Shown here: one piece after another, positions 53,697 through 63,404 of the stretch | Layout: every line of letters begins with the position of its first letter | Numbering within the stretch: position 1 is the stretch's first letter | Position numbers and translations under genes: made by a program | The notes under the pieces: model-generated | What the model was told of the DNA's origin: nothing | Database searches by the model: none | The model's input: only the letters and a program-made list of their open reading frames with translations | Assembly: GCF_024054565.1 (NCBI RefSeq) | Contig: NZ_JAMXLR010000023.1 | Coordinates: forward strand, 1 to 64,000 | DNA: 64,000 nt | Source of the DNA: Aeoliella straminimaris | Lineage (GTDB): Bacteria; Planctomycetota; Planctomycetia; Pirellulales; Lacipirellulaceae | Direction of reading: 5' to 3'

Positions 53697-53950
53697 CCGG
53701 TGCCTCCTCCGAAAAGATGTTCCGACCGCGTCCAGGTGGGTCGGCATGCGAAAAGGTATGCTCCAGTCTACCTCTGCGTCGGTTTGCGAGTCGCCATTGG
53801 ACTTCCACGAGGGGCAAATCCTGCGCCATCGCAAACGTTGTAATCGCGCAGACATACACACTTTGCCACCACGGCAAGCAATCGCGGCACACCTTTACGG
53901 TACTACGCAATTCGAGGCAATATGGATCGCCACGTCCACCTTTGCAAGCA

Positions 53951-54949
53951 CTAGAGTCCGTGAGCCTGCCGAAAAACCCGCAAATCGCCCTGTTTTCCCA
54001 ACGCAATCAGGGCGTCGCCGGCCGTAAATTTTGTGTCGGCGTGGGGGGCGAAAAGCATTTCCCCTCCTGAGCGGCGGATGCCGAGCAGTAGAATTTGGTG
54101 ATTTGCTTGCAGGGCCACTCCCCGAATCGACTGGCCGACCAGCGGGCATTCTGGTGGCAGAACGAGCTCCTCCAGGTCCGCCCGCAGCGTCTTGTCGCTC
54201 ACCATCAGGTCCATCAACTCCGTAGCGTGCGGCTGCGTGACCATGGCCGCCATCCGCCGGGCGCCGATCACCGCGGGCAGCACCACGTCGTCGGCGCCGG
54301 CCTGGCGAAGCTTCTTCTCGGTGGCCGGTAGCTCGCCGCGGGAGATGATCCGCAGCTTAGGGTTCAGGTTCCGCGCCGTGAGTGTAAGGAACACGTTATC
54401 GGCGTCCGAGCGGAGGGCCGCCACGAACACCTTGGCCCGCTTGATGCCCGCGGCGAGTAGCGATTCTTCGTCCAACGCATCGCCCGTGACGATCAGCGTG
54501 CCCTCGGCACGCGCGGCCAGCGCTTTGTCGGAGTCCTCGTCGATCACCACGAAGGGTTCCTCGCGGCTGGCGAACTCCTCGGCCAGCGTTTGTCCCATGC
54601 GGCCCAGCCCGCAGATTATGGTGTGACCTGACAGGTGTTCGATTTCTTGAGTCATGCGACGAATTCCTAAGGCCCGGTAGATTTGCCCTTCGATCATTGA
54701 CTGCAGTAGCATAGTGATCGTGTAACCGACCACGAACATGCCGATGAGGATGACGAAGATCGAGTAGAGTTGCAGCTCCGGTGGCGTGTCACTCACCTCC
54801 GAGTAGCCGACGCCCGAGACGGTGATCACAAAGTAGTGAACGCTGGAGAGCCAACTGCCGCCGGTGAGGATGTGATGTCCCGTAACCGCGATTATGAAAA
54901 CCGCGGCCAGGGCGAATAGGGCCTGGCGTATCCGCGCCAATGCAGTCAT
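53951..54949 (-). CDS. Potassium channel family protein with TrkA-N/TrkA-C domains
   Basis: 332 aa from ATG 54949, ten bases after argJ. Two membrane helices (about 9-29 and 62-82) flank a pore loop in which the usual T-V-G-Y-G-D filter reads TVSGVGYSE (43-51). A Rossmann RCK/TrkA-N domain follows (HTIICGLGRMGQ, about 109-120) and a TrkA-C domain (about 250-325). It would gate K+ or another cation in response to nucleotides. The altered filter makes ion selectivity uncertain. Confidence 0.88.
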   Translation of the reverse strand: MTALARIRQALFALAAVFIIAVTGHHILTGGSWLSSVHYFVITVSGVGYSEVSDTPPELQLYSIFVILIGMFVVGYTITMLLQSMIEGQIYRALGIRRMTQEIEHLSGHTIICGLGRMGQTLAEEFASREEPFVVIDEDSDKALAARAEGTLIVTGDALDEESLLAAGIKRAKVFVAALRSDADNVFLTLTARNLNPKLRIISRGELPATEKKLRQAGADDVVLPAVIGARRMAAMVTQPHATELMDLMVSDKTLRADLEELVLPPECPLVGQSIRGVALQANHQILLLGIRRSGGEMLFAPHADTKFTAGDALIALGKQGDLRVFRQAHGL

Positions 54950-54959
54950 CAATGTGCGA

Positions 54960-56153
54960 TCAGGTTGTGTAGTCGGCGTTCAGGCGGACGTACTCCGCCG
55001 TAAGGTCGGTGGTCCAAAACCGCGCAGCGGCCGCTCCTTCGTCCAGGATCAAGAGCAAACTCGTCTCGCGCTCTTCGGCCATGCTCTTCGACACGGCCGC
55101 TTCATCAAAGTCGACTGGTGCACCTCGTTCGTACACCAACAGGCCGTTGATGTGCAGACTCACGTGGTGCGGGTTGAACGGCACGCCCGCGTAGCCCGCC
55201 GCCGAGACGACTCGGCCCCAGTTGGGATCAGCGCCGTGGATGGCTGTCTTGACCAGCGGGCTATCGGCGATCGTCTTGCCGATCTTCACCGCTTCAGCTC
55301 GTGTGCGGCAGCCATGGACTTCGACCGTTACCAGGTGGGTGGCCCCTTCGCCGTCGGCCGGAATGGACTGGGCGAGGTCTTCGCACACTTCGTACAGTGT
55401 GGCTCGGAAGGCATCCAAGTTGCGACCCTCGAGCACCGGCCCGCCTGCCGCGCCGTTGGCCAGCAGCAGCACTGTGTCGTTGGTGCTGGTGTGCCCATCG
55501 ACGCTAATGCAGTTGAACGTTTCGCTCACGGCGTCCTGCAGTGCTTGATGCGCGTCGCGCGGCGAGAGGTTGGCATCCGTCATTACCACCGACAGCATGG
55601 TCGCCATGTTGGGCCCAATCATCGCCGCCCCTTTGGCGATGCCTGTCACCGTGAGCTTCACGCCATCGAGCTCGAACTGCCGGCCCCGTTTCTTGGTGAC
55701 CGTATCGGTGGTCATCATGCCACGGGCGGTTCGCTCGAGCGCATCGTCGTCGCTGGACAGCGACTGCGAGACTTGCTTGATGCCGCTTTCGATCTTCTCC
55801 ATCGGCAGGTGAACACCAATCACACCGGTCGACAGCACCAGCGTTTGGCCCTCGTCCAGGCCACATGCTTGGGCCACCATCGTGGCCATCTTCTGGCAAT
55901 CCTCATCCCCGCGATCGCCAGTGCAGGCGTTGGCCACGCCCGAATTAATCACCACCGCGCGAATCTTCTCGCTGGGCGTGAGCGATCGGTCGTACGTGAC
56001 TGGCGCTGCGCAGACCAGGTTCTGCGTGTAGACGCCTACCCCCACTGTCGGCCGATCAGACAGGATGAGCGCCACGTCCTCCTTGCCCGCGGTTTGCTTG
56101 ATGCCCGCGTGAACCGCGTTGCCGGAGAATCCGATGGGAAAATGGGGTGTCAT
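54960..56153 (-). CDS. argJ: Glutamate N-acetyltransferase / amino-acid acetyltransferase ArgJ
   Basis: 397 aa, full length. The self-cleavage site is in KGAAMIGPNMATML, before T185, giving alpha and beta chains. ArgJ transfers acetyl from N-acetylornithine to glutamate in the cyclic arginine pathway, and bifunctional members also use acetyl-CoA. Next to argC on the same strand. The conserved N-terminal FSGNAVHAGIK and C-terminal DPNWGRV segments are intact. Confidence 0.96.
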   Translation of the reverse strand: MTPHFPIGFSGNAVHAGIKQTAGKEDVALILSDRPTVGVGVYTQNLVCAAPVTYDRSLTPSEKIRAVVINSGVANACTGDRGDEDCQKMATMVAQACGLDEGQTLVLSTGVIGVHLPMEKIESGIKQVSQSLSSDDDALERTARGMMTTDTVTKKRGRQFELDGVKLTVTGIAKGAAMIGPNMATMLSVVMTDANLSPRDAHQALQDAVSETFNCISVDGHTSTNDTVLLLANGAAGGPVLEGRNLDAFRATLYEVCEDLAQSIPADGEGATHLVTVEVHGCRTRAEAVKIGKTIADSPLVKTAIHGADPNWGRVVSAAGYAGVPFNPHHVSLHINGLLVYERGAPVDFDEAAVSKSMAEERETSLLLILDEGAAAARFWTTDLTAEYVRLNADYTT

Positions 56154-56252
56154 GGTGCTTTGTTCGCCTGCCGAAATCGATTTGGTAGTTTGTACCTTCT
56201 CCCCAACAACCTGGGGCAGAGGGAGCCAGTGGGGGCTCTGCCAGCCATTCTT

Positions 56253-57266
56253 CTAAATCAACGCCGTGGTTTCCTTGTAGCCTTGCATCAGGTTAAAGTT
56301 TTGCACCGCAGCGCCGCTCGCGCCTTTGATCAAGTTGTCGATCACGCTGATCACGAGCGCCCGCCCGCGGACCACGCGGGCCGTGAGGTGGCAGCGGTTG
56401 GTGAACGCGACGTGCTTGGTGGTGGGTGGCTTGTCGACCACGTCGACAAAGGGCTCGTCGGCGTAAGTCTCTCGGAGGCACGCCATCAGCCCTTCGGTAT
56501 CCACGTCACCCACGGGCGTAGCGTAGCAGGTGCTCAGGATGCCGCGGTCCATCGGCACCAGGTGCGGCGTGAACAGCACTTCGACTGATTCGCCCGCCGC
56601 TTCGGTGAGCATCTGGTCGATCTCCGGCATGTGGCGATGCGCGCCGACGCCGTAGGCCATGAGACTTTCGTTGCACTCGGGATAGTGGAACGCCGGCTTG
56701 GGGGTGCGTCCACCGCCGGAAACACCACTCTTGCTGTCGATATTAATGCCCGCTGGCGAGATCAACCCGGCTTTGAGCAACGGGTAGAGAGCCAGGATGG
56801 CGGACGTGGGATAACAGCCTGGGTTCGCCACCAGGTGCGAGGCTTTGATTTGGTTGCGATAAAGCTCGGGCAGGCCGTAGACGGCGCTCGGCAATCGTCC
56901 AGCATCGGGGTGAGTGACGCCGTACCACTTTTCGTAAACGTCTTTGTCTCGCAGGCGATAGTCGGCACTCAGGTCGACCACATCCAGTTCATGCTCCATC
57001 AACTGGGCCACCGCCTCGGCACTGGCGGCGTGGGGGAGACAGCAAAACACGCTGTCGGCTCGTTCGGCCAATTGTTCGGCGGTGAGCGGCTCCAGCCGCA
57101 GGTCCAACTGGCCCGTGAGCTGTGGATGGACCTCGGAGACGTGAGGATTCTCCTCCTGCCGGGTGCCGAGCGCGGTGATCTCGACTTCGGGATGCCTGAG
57201 TAGCAGCCGGATGAGTTCCAGTCCGGTGTAGCCCGAGGCTCCGAGGATAGCAACGCGTTTCGACAT
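56253..57266 (-). CDS. argC: N-acetyl-gamma-glutamyl-phosphate reductase ArgC
   Basis: 337 aa from ATG 57266 (SKRVAILGASGYTGLELIRL). NADP-binding GASGYTG at 9-15 and catalytic C151 in NPGCYPT. It reduces the acyl phosphate to N-acetylglutamate semialdehyde, third step of arginine synthesis. Together with argJ it forms a likely operon (gap 99 bp). A longer frame upstream (to 57332) has no ribosome binding site or similarity. Confidence 0.96.
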   Translation of the reverse strand: MSKRVAILGASGYTGLELIRLLLRHPEVEITALGTRQEENPHVSEVHPQLTGQLDLRLEPLTAEQLAERADSVFCCLPHAASAEAVAQLMEHELDVVDLSADYRLRDKDVYEKWYGVTHPDAGRLPSAVYGLPELYRNQIKASHLVANPGCYPTSAILALYPLLKAGLISPAGINIDSKSGVSGGGRTPKPAFHYPECNESLMAYGVGAHRHMPEIDQMLTEAAGESVEVLFTPHLVPMDRGILSTCYATPVGDVDTEGLMACLRETYADEPFVDVVDKPPTTKHVAFTNRCHLTARVVRGRALVISVIDNLIKGASGAAVQNFNLMQGYKETTALI

Positions 57267-57356
57267 AGCACGCACTGGGGGGAGGGGAGAATTGATCGGC
57301 AATCCGCTGATTTTAGCGGCAAAAATGGGCAATCGCTACGGGGTAAGCCCCACGAC

Positions 57357-58010
57357 TCAGCGATTGCGGCGGATCAAACGCTCGTCCACCAGGCGCAATA
57401 CGCCACGGGCCACGTCGGTTTTGCTGCCGGCAAACTCGGCCAGCACCTCGCCCTCGGGGCAGAGAATCTCGACTGAGTTTTCCAGGGCGTTCATTGCTTC
57501 CACTCCGTTGGAGACCATCAGGTCGCAGTGCTTGCGTTCCAGTTTGGCCAGCGCCCGCAGGCGGTGGTCCTCGGTCTCCAGGGCAAATCCGACCACCCAC
57601 CGCCGCTTCTCCTCGGGATCGAGGTCTTTTTCGGCGCCCAGGGTGGCCACTACGTCGTCTGTTTCGACAAGCTCCAACAAGAGAGGTTCACCCGTCTTGG
57701 AGATTTTCTGATCCGAAACCCGCTCGGGCCGGTAGTCACACGGCGCCGCCGCCCCAATGAGCCCATCACAACTGGCAAACTGCTCGCGGGCGACCTCCAT
57801 CAACTCCTCGGTCGAAGTGATCGGCACCACGGTGGCCCCTGGCGGATAGTCGACCTCCACCGGCCCCGAGACGATCACCACCTCGTGCCCAAGCTCCAGC
57901 GCAGCCGTGGCGAGCGCCGCGCCCATCCGACCACTCGACGCGTTGGTCAGGTAACGCACCGGATCGATGTACTGGCGAGTGGGTCCGGAGGTGATGAGGA
58001 TTTTGGCCAT
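57357..58010 (-). CDS. coaB: Phosphopantothenoylcysteine synthase CoaB (stand-alone)
   Basis: 217 aa. CoaB nucleotide-binding start ILITSGPTRQYIDPVRYLTN and the ASSGRMGAALA loop, later AAAPCDYRP and GFALETED. It joins cysteine to 4'-phosphopantothenate in coenzyme A synthesis. In most bacteria CoaB is fused behind CoaC; here CoaC is a separate gene 1.4 kb upstream (59395-59934), separated by a hypothetical gene and repeats. Both halves look intact. Confidence 0.93.
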   Translation of the reverse strand: MAKILITSGPTRQYIDPVRYLTNASSGRMGAALATAALELGHEVVIVSGPVEVDYPPGATVVPITSTEELMEVAREQFASCDGLIGAAAPCDYRPERVSDQKISKTGEPLLLELVETDDVVATLGAEKDLDPEEKRRWVVGFALETEDHRLRALAKLERKHCDLMVSNGVEAMNALENSVEILCPEGEVLAEFAGSKTDVARGVLRLVDERLIRRNR

Positions 58011-58028
58011 GGGGTTTCTTGGGTTTCA

Positions 58029-58058
58029 TGTCACGCAGAGACGCGGAGACGGCGGAGG
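58029..58058. repeat. REP-like repeat, inverted partner at 59017-59046
   Basis: A 30-bp element beginning TGTCACGCAGAG; its reverse complement matches 59017-59046 at 27 of 30 positions. A tail rich in CGCGGAT follows. Similar CGCGGAT and CGCAGAGACGCGG units are known genome-wide repeats in planctomycetes. Confidence 0.6.
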
Positions 58059-58232
58059 TTCGGAATCAGTCGCGGATTCACGCGGATTGGAGCGGATGTT
58101 CGCGGATAGTAGTGGCGTAGGTGTTTGACGGTGTGGCAGGTGACGGCCACCATCACAGGGTAGCGGGATTGGATTGTGAGTTCAAACGACGCTGACAACC
58201 GCCACTTCAGTGCATACCATCGTTCGGGCGTG

Positions 58233-58769
58233 CTAACCGATCAAAGCCCACTTATAGCCATCGCCGTTCAACTCGGACCACTTCGTTGCGGGCTCTCCAA
58301 GCGATGCGCGCAATTCTAACACTACATCTGAAAGTGCCGCCCGCTGATAGTAGGCCAAGTCGAGCGCTTTGTCAGAGTCACCCATTCCACTCGCAACACA
58401 TGCAAACTGTTCGGGCCCAACTAAGACTTCGACGATCTTCGTGATTGCTTGCTGAAGCGAAGTTGCTACTGGCGAAGTTTCATCGTGTACACGAGCAAAT
58501 CGTTCGGCGTGTCCGAGACAAGCTACGCAATCATAGATGTGCATATCAAAGCCGTAGGGCCCATCATCGAACAGGTATTCAGGTTCGCCAGGATTTGCCG
58601 GAATGGAAACTACTTCCCATGGTTCACAATCGAACGAATACCAAGCGTGCTCCTGGATGACTCGAAGTTGGACGGCGCATTCGGCGAGGCTAGAGTTCAA
58701 CCTCTGCGATATGCAAGTTCGATCACAATTTTCCGGTCTCGAAAAGACTACATCAATGCTTGTGCCCAC
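58233..58769 (-). CDS. Hypothetical protein between coaB and coaC
   Basis: 178 aa with a GTG start. Lower GC than neighbouring housekeeping genes. Mixed fold with acidic patches (EPEYLFDDGPYGFDMHIYDC) and a helical C-terminus; I do not recognise it. It sits between the inverted repeats at 58029 and 59017, inside what would otherwise be a compact coaB-coaC pair, so it is likely acquired. Confidence 0.55.
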   Translation of the reverse strand: MGTSIDVVFSRPENCDRTCISQRLNSSLAECAVQLRVIQEHAWYSFDCEPWEVVSIPANPGEPEYLFDDGPYGFDMHIYDCVACLGHAERFARVHDETSPVATSLQQAITKIVEVLVGPEQFACVASGMGDSDKALDLAYYQRAALSDVVLELRASLGEPATKWSELNGDGYKWALIG

Positions 58770-59394
58770 TGCACTTCATCCAGCCAGAACCTTGGTGCTC
58801 GGTGAACAAGAACTCTACTGCACTGCACCGGATAACACGTGAGTACGACGGATTATACAGCTCGTAGCTGTATGTCGTCGAGAACGCGAACACGCGGTCG
58901 GTCACGTAAAATGCAACAAATGCCCTGCACAAATGGGAACATATGAACTTACTTCGGCTTCATTTTCTTAGGGCACCTTCTCACTTGTCCAATCCGCGAT
59001 CATCCGCGTCTCATCTCCTCTGCTGTCTCCGCGCCTCTGCGTGACACCTACGTCCGTAGAACCCTATCGACCTCGGCTAGCTGCGGCTCTTTGCGGTCTC
59101 GGTCACACTCCAGCTAGTGGATAAGCTGCTCCTCGACCGCTGGTTTGGTTTTCCAACTAACCCAGGGCTGCACTTGGACTCGTGCCTCGTCCGCGTTTGC
59201 CCTGGGCTATCCTATTTCGCCCCTTCGGGGCTGGGCTTGGTGGAAGCCGATTCTATCGCAATCCGTGTTCATCCGTGGCCAACACTTCAGCACGATTGAC
59301 GTGCGGTTCCGTCTTCTCTGCTTCCTCTGTTATCTTCTGTCCAAATCCGCGATCATCCGCCGAGATCCGCGCCATCCGCGTCGAATTCAAAACG
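58770..59394. other. Repeat-rich intergenic region
   Basis: About 625 bp without a supportable gene. It holds the inverted repeat partner (59017-59046), a 17-bp direct repeat AATCCGCGATCATCCGC at 58991-59007 and 59344-59360, and further degraded ATCCGCG units. It looks like an array of dispersed repeats. Confidence 0.6.
59017..59046. repeat. REP-like repeat, inverted partner of 58029-58058
   Basis: Reverse-complement match (27 of 30) to 58029-58058. Together they bracket a 1-kb segment carrying the hypothetical gene 58233-58769. Confidence 0.6.
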
Positions 59395-59934
59395 CTAACC
59401 ACCAAGCAGCTTTTCAATCTCCGCCGCAATTGCCTCCGGTTCGCTCATGCGGCCGGCACCTTTGTCGCGGCAGCTGAGCCAGCCTTCGTCGGGGCCGACG
59501 AGGTGCACACCGTCTTCTTTCACTTGGGCGACGTTCCGCTGCACCGCGGGCTTGGCCCACATCTCGCAGTTCATCGCCGGGGCCATCAGTACGGGGCCTT
59601 CGAACGACAGGAGCAGCGTCGAGAGCAGGTCGTCCGCGATGCCACCGGCCGCTTTGGCCAGGATGTTGGCCGTCGCCGGCGCGATGCACAGCAGGTCAGC
59701 CTGCCGCGCCAGTTCGATGTGCGGGCCCAAGGGATGCGTGTTGGGCGGGAAAGAATGCGTGGCGACCCCGCGACCAGTGAGTGCGCGGAATGTGGCTGCG
59801 CCTACGAACTCTTCGGCACTCGCGGTCATCACCACCGAGACGCCATGCCCGGCTTGTACGAGCTTGCTCACCAGCGCGGCCGTCTTGTAGGCAGCCACGC
59901 CGCCGGTAACGCCGATAAGGATTTCGGAGGGCAT
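59395..59934 (-). CDS. coaC: Phosphopantothenoylcysteine decarboxylase CoaC (stand-alone)
   Basis: 179 aa from ATG 59934 (PSEILIGVTGGVAAYKTAAL). Flavodoxin-like decarboxylase motifs: catalytic His in GPHIELARQAD, APATANILAK, and the FMN/substrate loop APAMNCEMW. It converts phosphopantothenoylcysteine to phosphopantetheine. Short for a CoaBC; the CoaB half is the separate gene 57357-58010. A BIME-like repeat lies upstream. Confidence 0.92.
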   Translation of the reverse strand: MPSEILIGVTGGVAAYKTAALVSKLVQAGHGVSVVMTASAEEFVGAATFRALTGRGVATHSFPPNTHPLGPHIELARQADLLCIAPATANILAKAAGGIADDLLSTLLLSFEGPVLMAPAMNCEMWAKPAVQRNVAQVKEDGVHLVGPDEGWLSCRDKGAGRMSEPEAIAAEIEKLLGG

Positions 59935-59996
59935 GGTGTGGGGAACGATTGGGATCAAGCGGGGAACGTCCAGCCGCGCGCTCAATCACGAACTTC

Positions 59997-60126
59997 ACCC
60001 TCCCTCCGGGAGGGTCGGCCTCTCAGGGCCGGGGAGGGCCAAGGCGTCCACCTGTGAGTGGTCGAAAGATGCTGGCTAGTACTCCCCTCCCCGCGGCTGA
60101 GACCGCGACCCTCCCCGAGGGAGGGT
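59997..60126. repeat. BIME-like pair of inverted REP elements
   Basis: A 42-bp GC-rich element starting ACCCTCCCTCCGGGAGGGTC (59997-60038) and its inverted relative at 60084-60126, each self-complementary, separated by 45 bp. It lies between rpoZ and coaC and could fold into a large cruciform or act in mRNA processing. Confidence 0.65.
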
Positions 60127-60142
60127 TTGGGACTGTGGCAGC

Positions 60143-60409
60143 TTACAGTGCGGAAAGGTCGACTTCGGGGCCGTCGTCCATCGGGGTCGGTTCACCGACC
60201 ACGGTGCGGACTTCGCCCGACTGGTCGAGGAAGATCTTGTCCTGCAGGATTTCCTGCACGACGATTTCCATCTTCTCGTCGGTTTCTACATCCACCAGCG
60301 GACGGGCGCCACCGTTGATGGCAACCAGTCGCTTCTGGATGAGCGTGGAGAGCTTGAACCGCCCGCCCACCTTGTTGACGATTTCTTCTTCCTTCAAAGC
60401 GTCGATCAT
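60143..60409 (-). CDS. rpoZ: RNA polymerase omega subunit
   Basis: 88 aa from ATG 60409, overlapping the gmk stop (ATGA). The omega signature is plain: [20 protein letters not shown] followed by [10 protein letters not shown], and a helical C-terminus with acidic tail. It stabilises the beta-prime subunit of RNA polymerase. The gmk-rpoZ pair is a common bacterial arrangement. Confidence 0.9.
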   Translation of the reverse strand: MIDALKEEEIVNKVGGRFKLSTLIQKRLVAINGGARPLVDVETDEKMEIVVQEILQDKIFLDQSGEVRTVVGEPTPMDDGPEVDLSAL

Positions 60410-60996
60410 ACTTCGAGTCCCTCTTGCGTGAGGATGTTTGCTATCTGGTCGATGGTGGATTCGACCTTGTCGTTCACCACCCGATACTTGTACGTATTGG
60501 CTTGGTCCATCTCGTGACGGGCCACGTCCAGTCGGCGGAGGATCGCTTCTTCGGTATCCGTCTTCCGAGACCGAAGTCGCTGCTCGAGTTCCTGGTCCGA
60601 CTCGACCGTAATAAAGATGGTCACCGCCTGGGGGAATTGCTCGCGGGCTTTGCGCGCACCGTCCACGTCGATTTCCAGAATAACCCATTGCCCGGCCGCT
60701 AGACTAGGCCTTACCTCGTCAAAAAGGGTGCCATACCAGTGCCCGCGGCCGAAAACCTCCATGCATTCCAGAAATTCCCCCGCCTCGCGGCGAGCCGCGA
60801 ACTCCTCGGGCGAAAGGAAGTGGTACTGGCGGCCATTCACCTCGCCGGGGCGCGGCTCGCGGGTTGTGGCCGATACGCTCAGACGAATCTTGGGCGAGAG
60901 CCGCTGGATCAACCCCGCCACGATGGTCGACTTTCCCACCCCCGATGGCCCGGAGATGATGACCAGGCGGCCTTGTTGGTCGGCTGCGGGCGTCAT
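60406..60996 (-). CDS. gmk: Guanylate kinase
   Basis: 196 aa. P-loop [10 protein letters not shown] (15-24), [20 protein letters not shown] for GMP binding, and a lid region with [13 protein letters not shown]. It phosphorylates GMP to GDP. In operon with rpoZ and downstream of yicC, the arrangement also seen in other bacteria. Confidence 0.97.
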   Translation of the reverse strand: MTPAADQQGRLVIISGPSGVGKSTIVAGLIQRLSPKIRLSVSATTREPRPGEVNGRQYHFLSPEEFAARREAGEFLECMEVFGRGHWYGTLFDEVRPSLAAGQWVILEIDVDGARKAREQFPQAVTIFITVESDQELEQRLRSRKTDTEEAILRRLDVARHEMDQANTYKYRVVNDKVESTIDQIANILTQEGLEV

Positions 60997-61035
60997 TTGC
61001 GGGAAACTGACCTCGGCAGAGGGGACGAAGCGAAA

Positions 61036-61081
61036 ATGACCAAGGACAAATTCACAATGACCAAACGGAAGCCTTGGTCAT
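61036..61081. repeat. Inverted repeat between yicC and gmk
   Basis: ATGACCAAGG (61036-61045) and CCTTGGTCAT (61072-61081), with two more ATGACCA/TGGTCAT units around them (to about 61115). Resembles a dispersed planctomycete repeat; could act as a weak terminator. Confidence 0.5.
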
Positions 61082-61098
61082 CTTCAATTCGTCACTGG

Positions 61099-61983
61099 TC
61101 ATTCAACATTTTGTACTTGTTCGCGGATGCGTTCCAGCGCGGCTTTCATCTCCACAACGTACTGGCTGATCTCGCAGTCGTTGGCTTTCGAGCCGATGGT
61201 GTTGATCTCGCGGCCCATTTCCTGCGAAATGAACTCCAGCTTACGGCCCGAGCTTTCCTTGGCGTCGACCGTGTCGGCGAACTGGGCCAGGTGGCTTTTG
61301 AGCCGGACCAGTTCTTCGCTGATGTCACTCTTGTCGACAAACAGGCTCATTTCCCGCAGCAGGTCGGCTGGCTCGACCGTGACGTTCAGTTCCGAGAGAG
61401 CCCTGTTCACTCGCTCGGTTAGCCGCTCGCGGTATCCCACGGAGACGTTCGGCGCGCGATGCTCGATGGCCGCTACCTGCTGATCGATCACATTGCAGTT
61501 CTCCAGCAAGTCGGCCGCCAGGGCTCGGCCTTCCGCCTCGCGCATCTTGGTGAGCGAAGCCAGGGCTTCCCGCAGCGTTGGTTCGATCTGCGGCCAGTCC
61601 TCCTGCGATTCTTGCTCGGGGGCACGGCGATCGTCGATCACGCCGGGTAGCGTGAGCATTTGACTGATCGAGATTGATCCCTCGATGCCCGCCTTGTCGG
61701 CGACCTGCTGGGCCTGCTCGATGTAGCTCTTGAGCACCTCGGCATTGATGCGGTAGTCGTCCGGCGCCGTGGCACGCTGGACATGCATGTTAAGCTGCAC
61801 GGTGCCACGACGGACTCGCTTGCGAACCAGGGCATCGATTTGCGGCTCGAGTGCGCCGTAGCCTTCGCTGGTGCGGAGGCTCAATTTGTAGTGGCGGCTG
61901 TTGATGGTGCGAAGCTCCACGGCCACCGACAATGTGTCGAACCGGTTATGAGCTTCGCCGAAGCCTGTCATGCTGAGGAGCAC
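61099..61983 (-). CDS. yicC: YicC family protein (endoribonuclease-like)
   Basis: 294 aa with a GTG start giving LLSMTGFGEA, the usual YicC opening. Family features: VELRTINSRHYKLSLR near 22-37, then helical middle, and a C-terminal DUF1732-like end with GRKLEFISQEMGREINTIGSK. YicC proteins are linked to small-RNA decay and stress in other bacteria. Upstream of gmk on the same strand, a conserved neighbourhood. Confidence 0.93.
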   Translation of the reverse strand: MLLSMTGFGEAHNRFDTLSVAVELRTINSRHYKLSLRTSEGYGALEPQIDALVRKRVRRGTVQLNMHVQRATAPDDYRINAEVLKSYIEQAQQVADKAGIEGSISISQMLTLPGVIDDRRAPEQESQEDWPQIEPTLREALASLTKMREAEGRALAADLLENCNVIDQQVAAIEHRAPNVSVGYRERLTERVNRALSELNVTVEPADLLREMSLFVDKSDISEELVRLKSHLAQFADTVDAKESSGRKLEFISQEMGREINTIGSKANDCEISQYVVEMKAALERIREQVQNVE

Positions 61984-62018
61984 AGCGGGTAACCCTCCGT
62001 AGCGTGAAAGCGAGGTGG

Positions 62019-62423
62019 TTACTCTTCGCTGGACGACGAATCGCTAGACGACGATTCTTCGGTGGTCGCACTGCTCGAATCGCCCGCTTCGCTGGACGAC
62101 TCCTCGGCTGCGCCGGTGCCGGTGCCTTCGGTTTCGGTTTGTACCGACCGCTTCTCGTCGAGTCCGCCGAGTTTGCTGCTGCCTGCTCCGCCCCGGCCGT
62201 TGGCGAAGTAGAGCGTGGCGACGATGCAGACGAACATCCAGATCAGGGCCGTGTAGGCGGTGATCTTGGTGAACGCATCACCTGCCTTGGCACCGAAGGC
62301 ACTGGAGCCTCCCGGTCCGCCGAGCGCACCAGCGAGTCCACCACCACGTCCTCGCTGAACCAGGATCAGCAGGATCATGAACAGGGCGATCAGGAACAAG
62401 GCAACTTGAAATAAAGCTTCCAT
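62019..62423 (-). CDS. secG: Preprotein translocase subunit SecG with long acidic Ser-rich tail
   Basis: 134 aa from ATG 62423. SecG core: two membrane helices (about 3-23 and 55-75) joined by [20 protein letters not shown], with the conserved FLTK-like AGDAFTKIT. SecG assists SecYE in protein export. The C-terminal 50-odd residues are a Ser/Glu/Thr low-complexity tail ending in repeated S and E, longer than in typical SecG. Upstream of it is tpiA, a neighbour seen in many bacteria. Confidence 0.9.
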   Translation of the reverse strand: MEALFQVALFLIALFMILLILVQRGRGGGLAGALGGPGGSSAFGAKAGDAFTKITAYTALIWMFVCIVATLYFANGRGGAGSSKLGGLDEKRSVQTETEGTGTGAAEESSSEAGDSSSATTEESSSSDSSSSEE

Positions 62424-62520
62424 CGATCTCGCTTGGGTTGGGACACCAAAACGGCGATCGCCCGGCGATGAAGCCGGGCGGCCGCCTTTTGTTGTAAATT
62501 GTAGCCGACAGCACGCGGCC

Positions 62521-63273
<753 letters not shown>

Positions 63274-63335
63274 GGTGGGGGGTCTCCATATTTCAACTCG
63301 TTTGATGTCCAACCGAGGGTGTCGGTTCGACCAGG

Positions 63336-63404
63336 TATTAGGTGTTAAGCGTTAGGCGGTCGAACTCAGTCGCCACCTCCGAACGCCTAACATCTAACGC
63401 CTAA
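63336..63404. repeat. Imperfect inverted repeat between aroF and tpiA
   Basis: TATTAGGTGTTAAGCGTTAG (63336-63355, continuing GCGG) is nearly the inverse of the CGCCTAACATCTAACGCCTA segment at 63384-63403. It reaches just into the 3' end of the DAHP synthase gene; resembles a dispersed repeat and could act as a terminator. Confidence 0.5.

Noticed and set aside
54894..56588. 564-aa plus-strand open frame
   Set aside because: Antisense to argJ and part of argC; typical shadow of high-GC codons.
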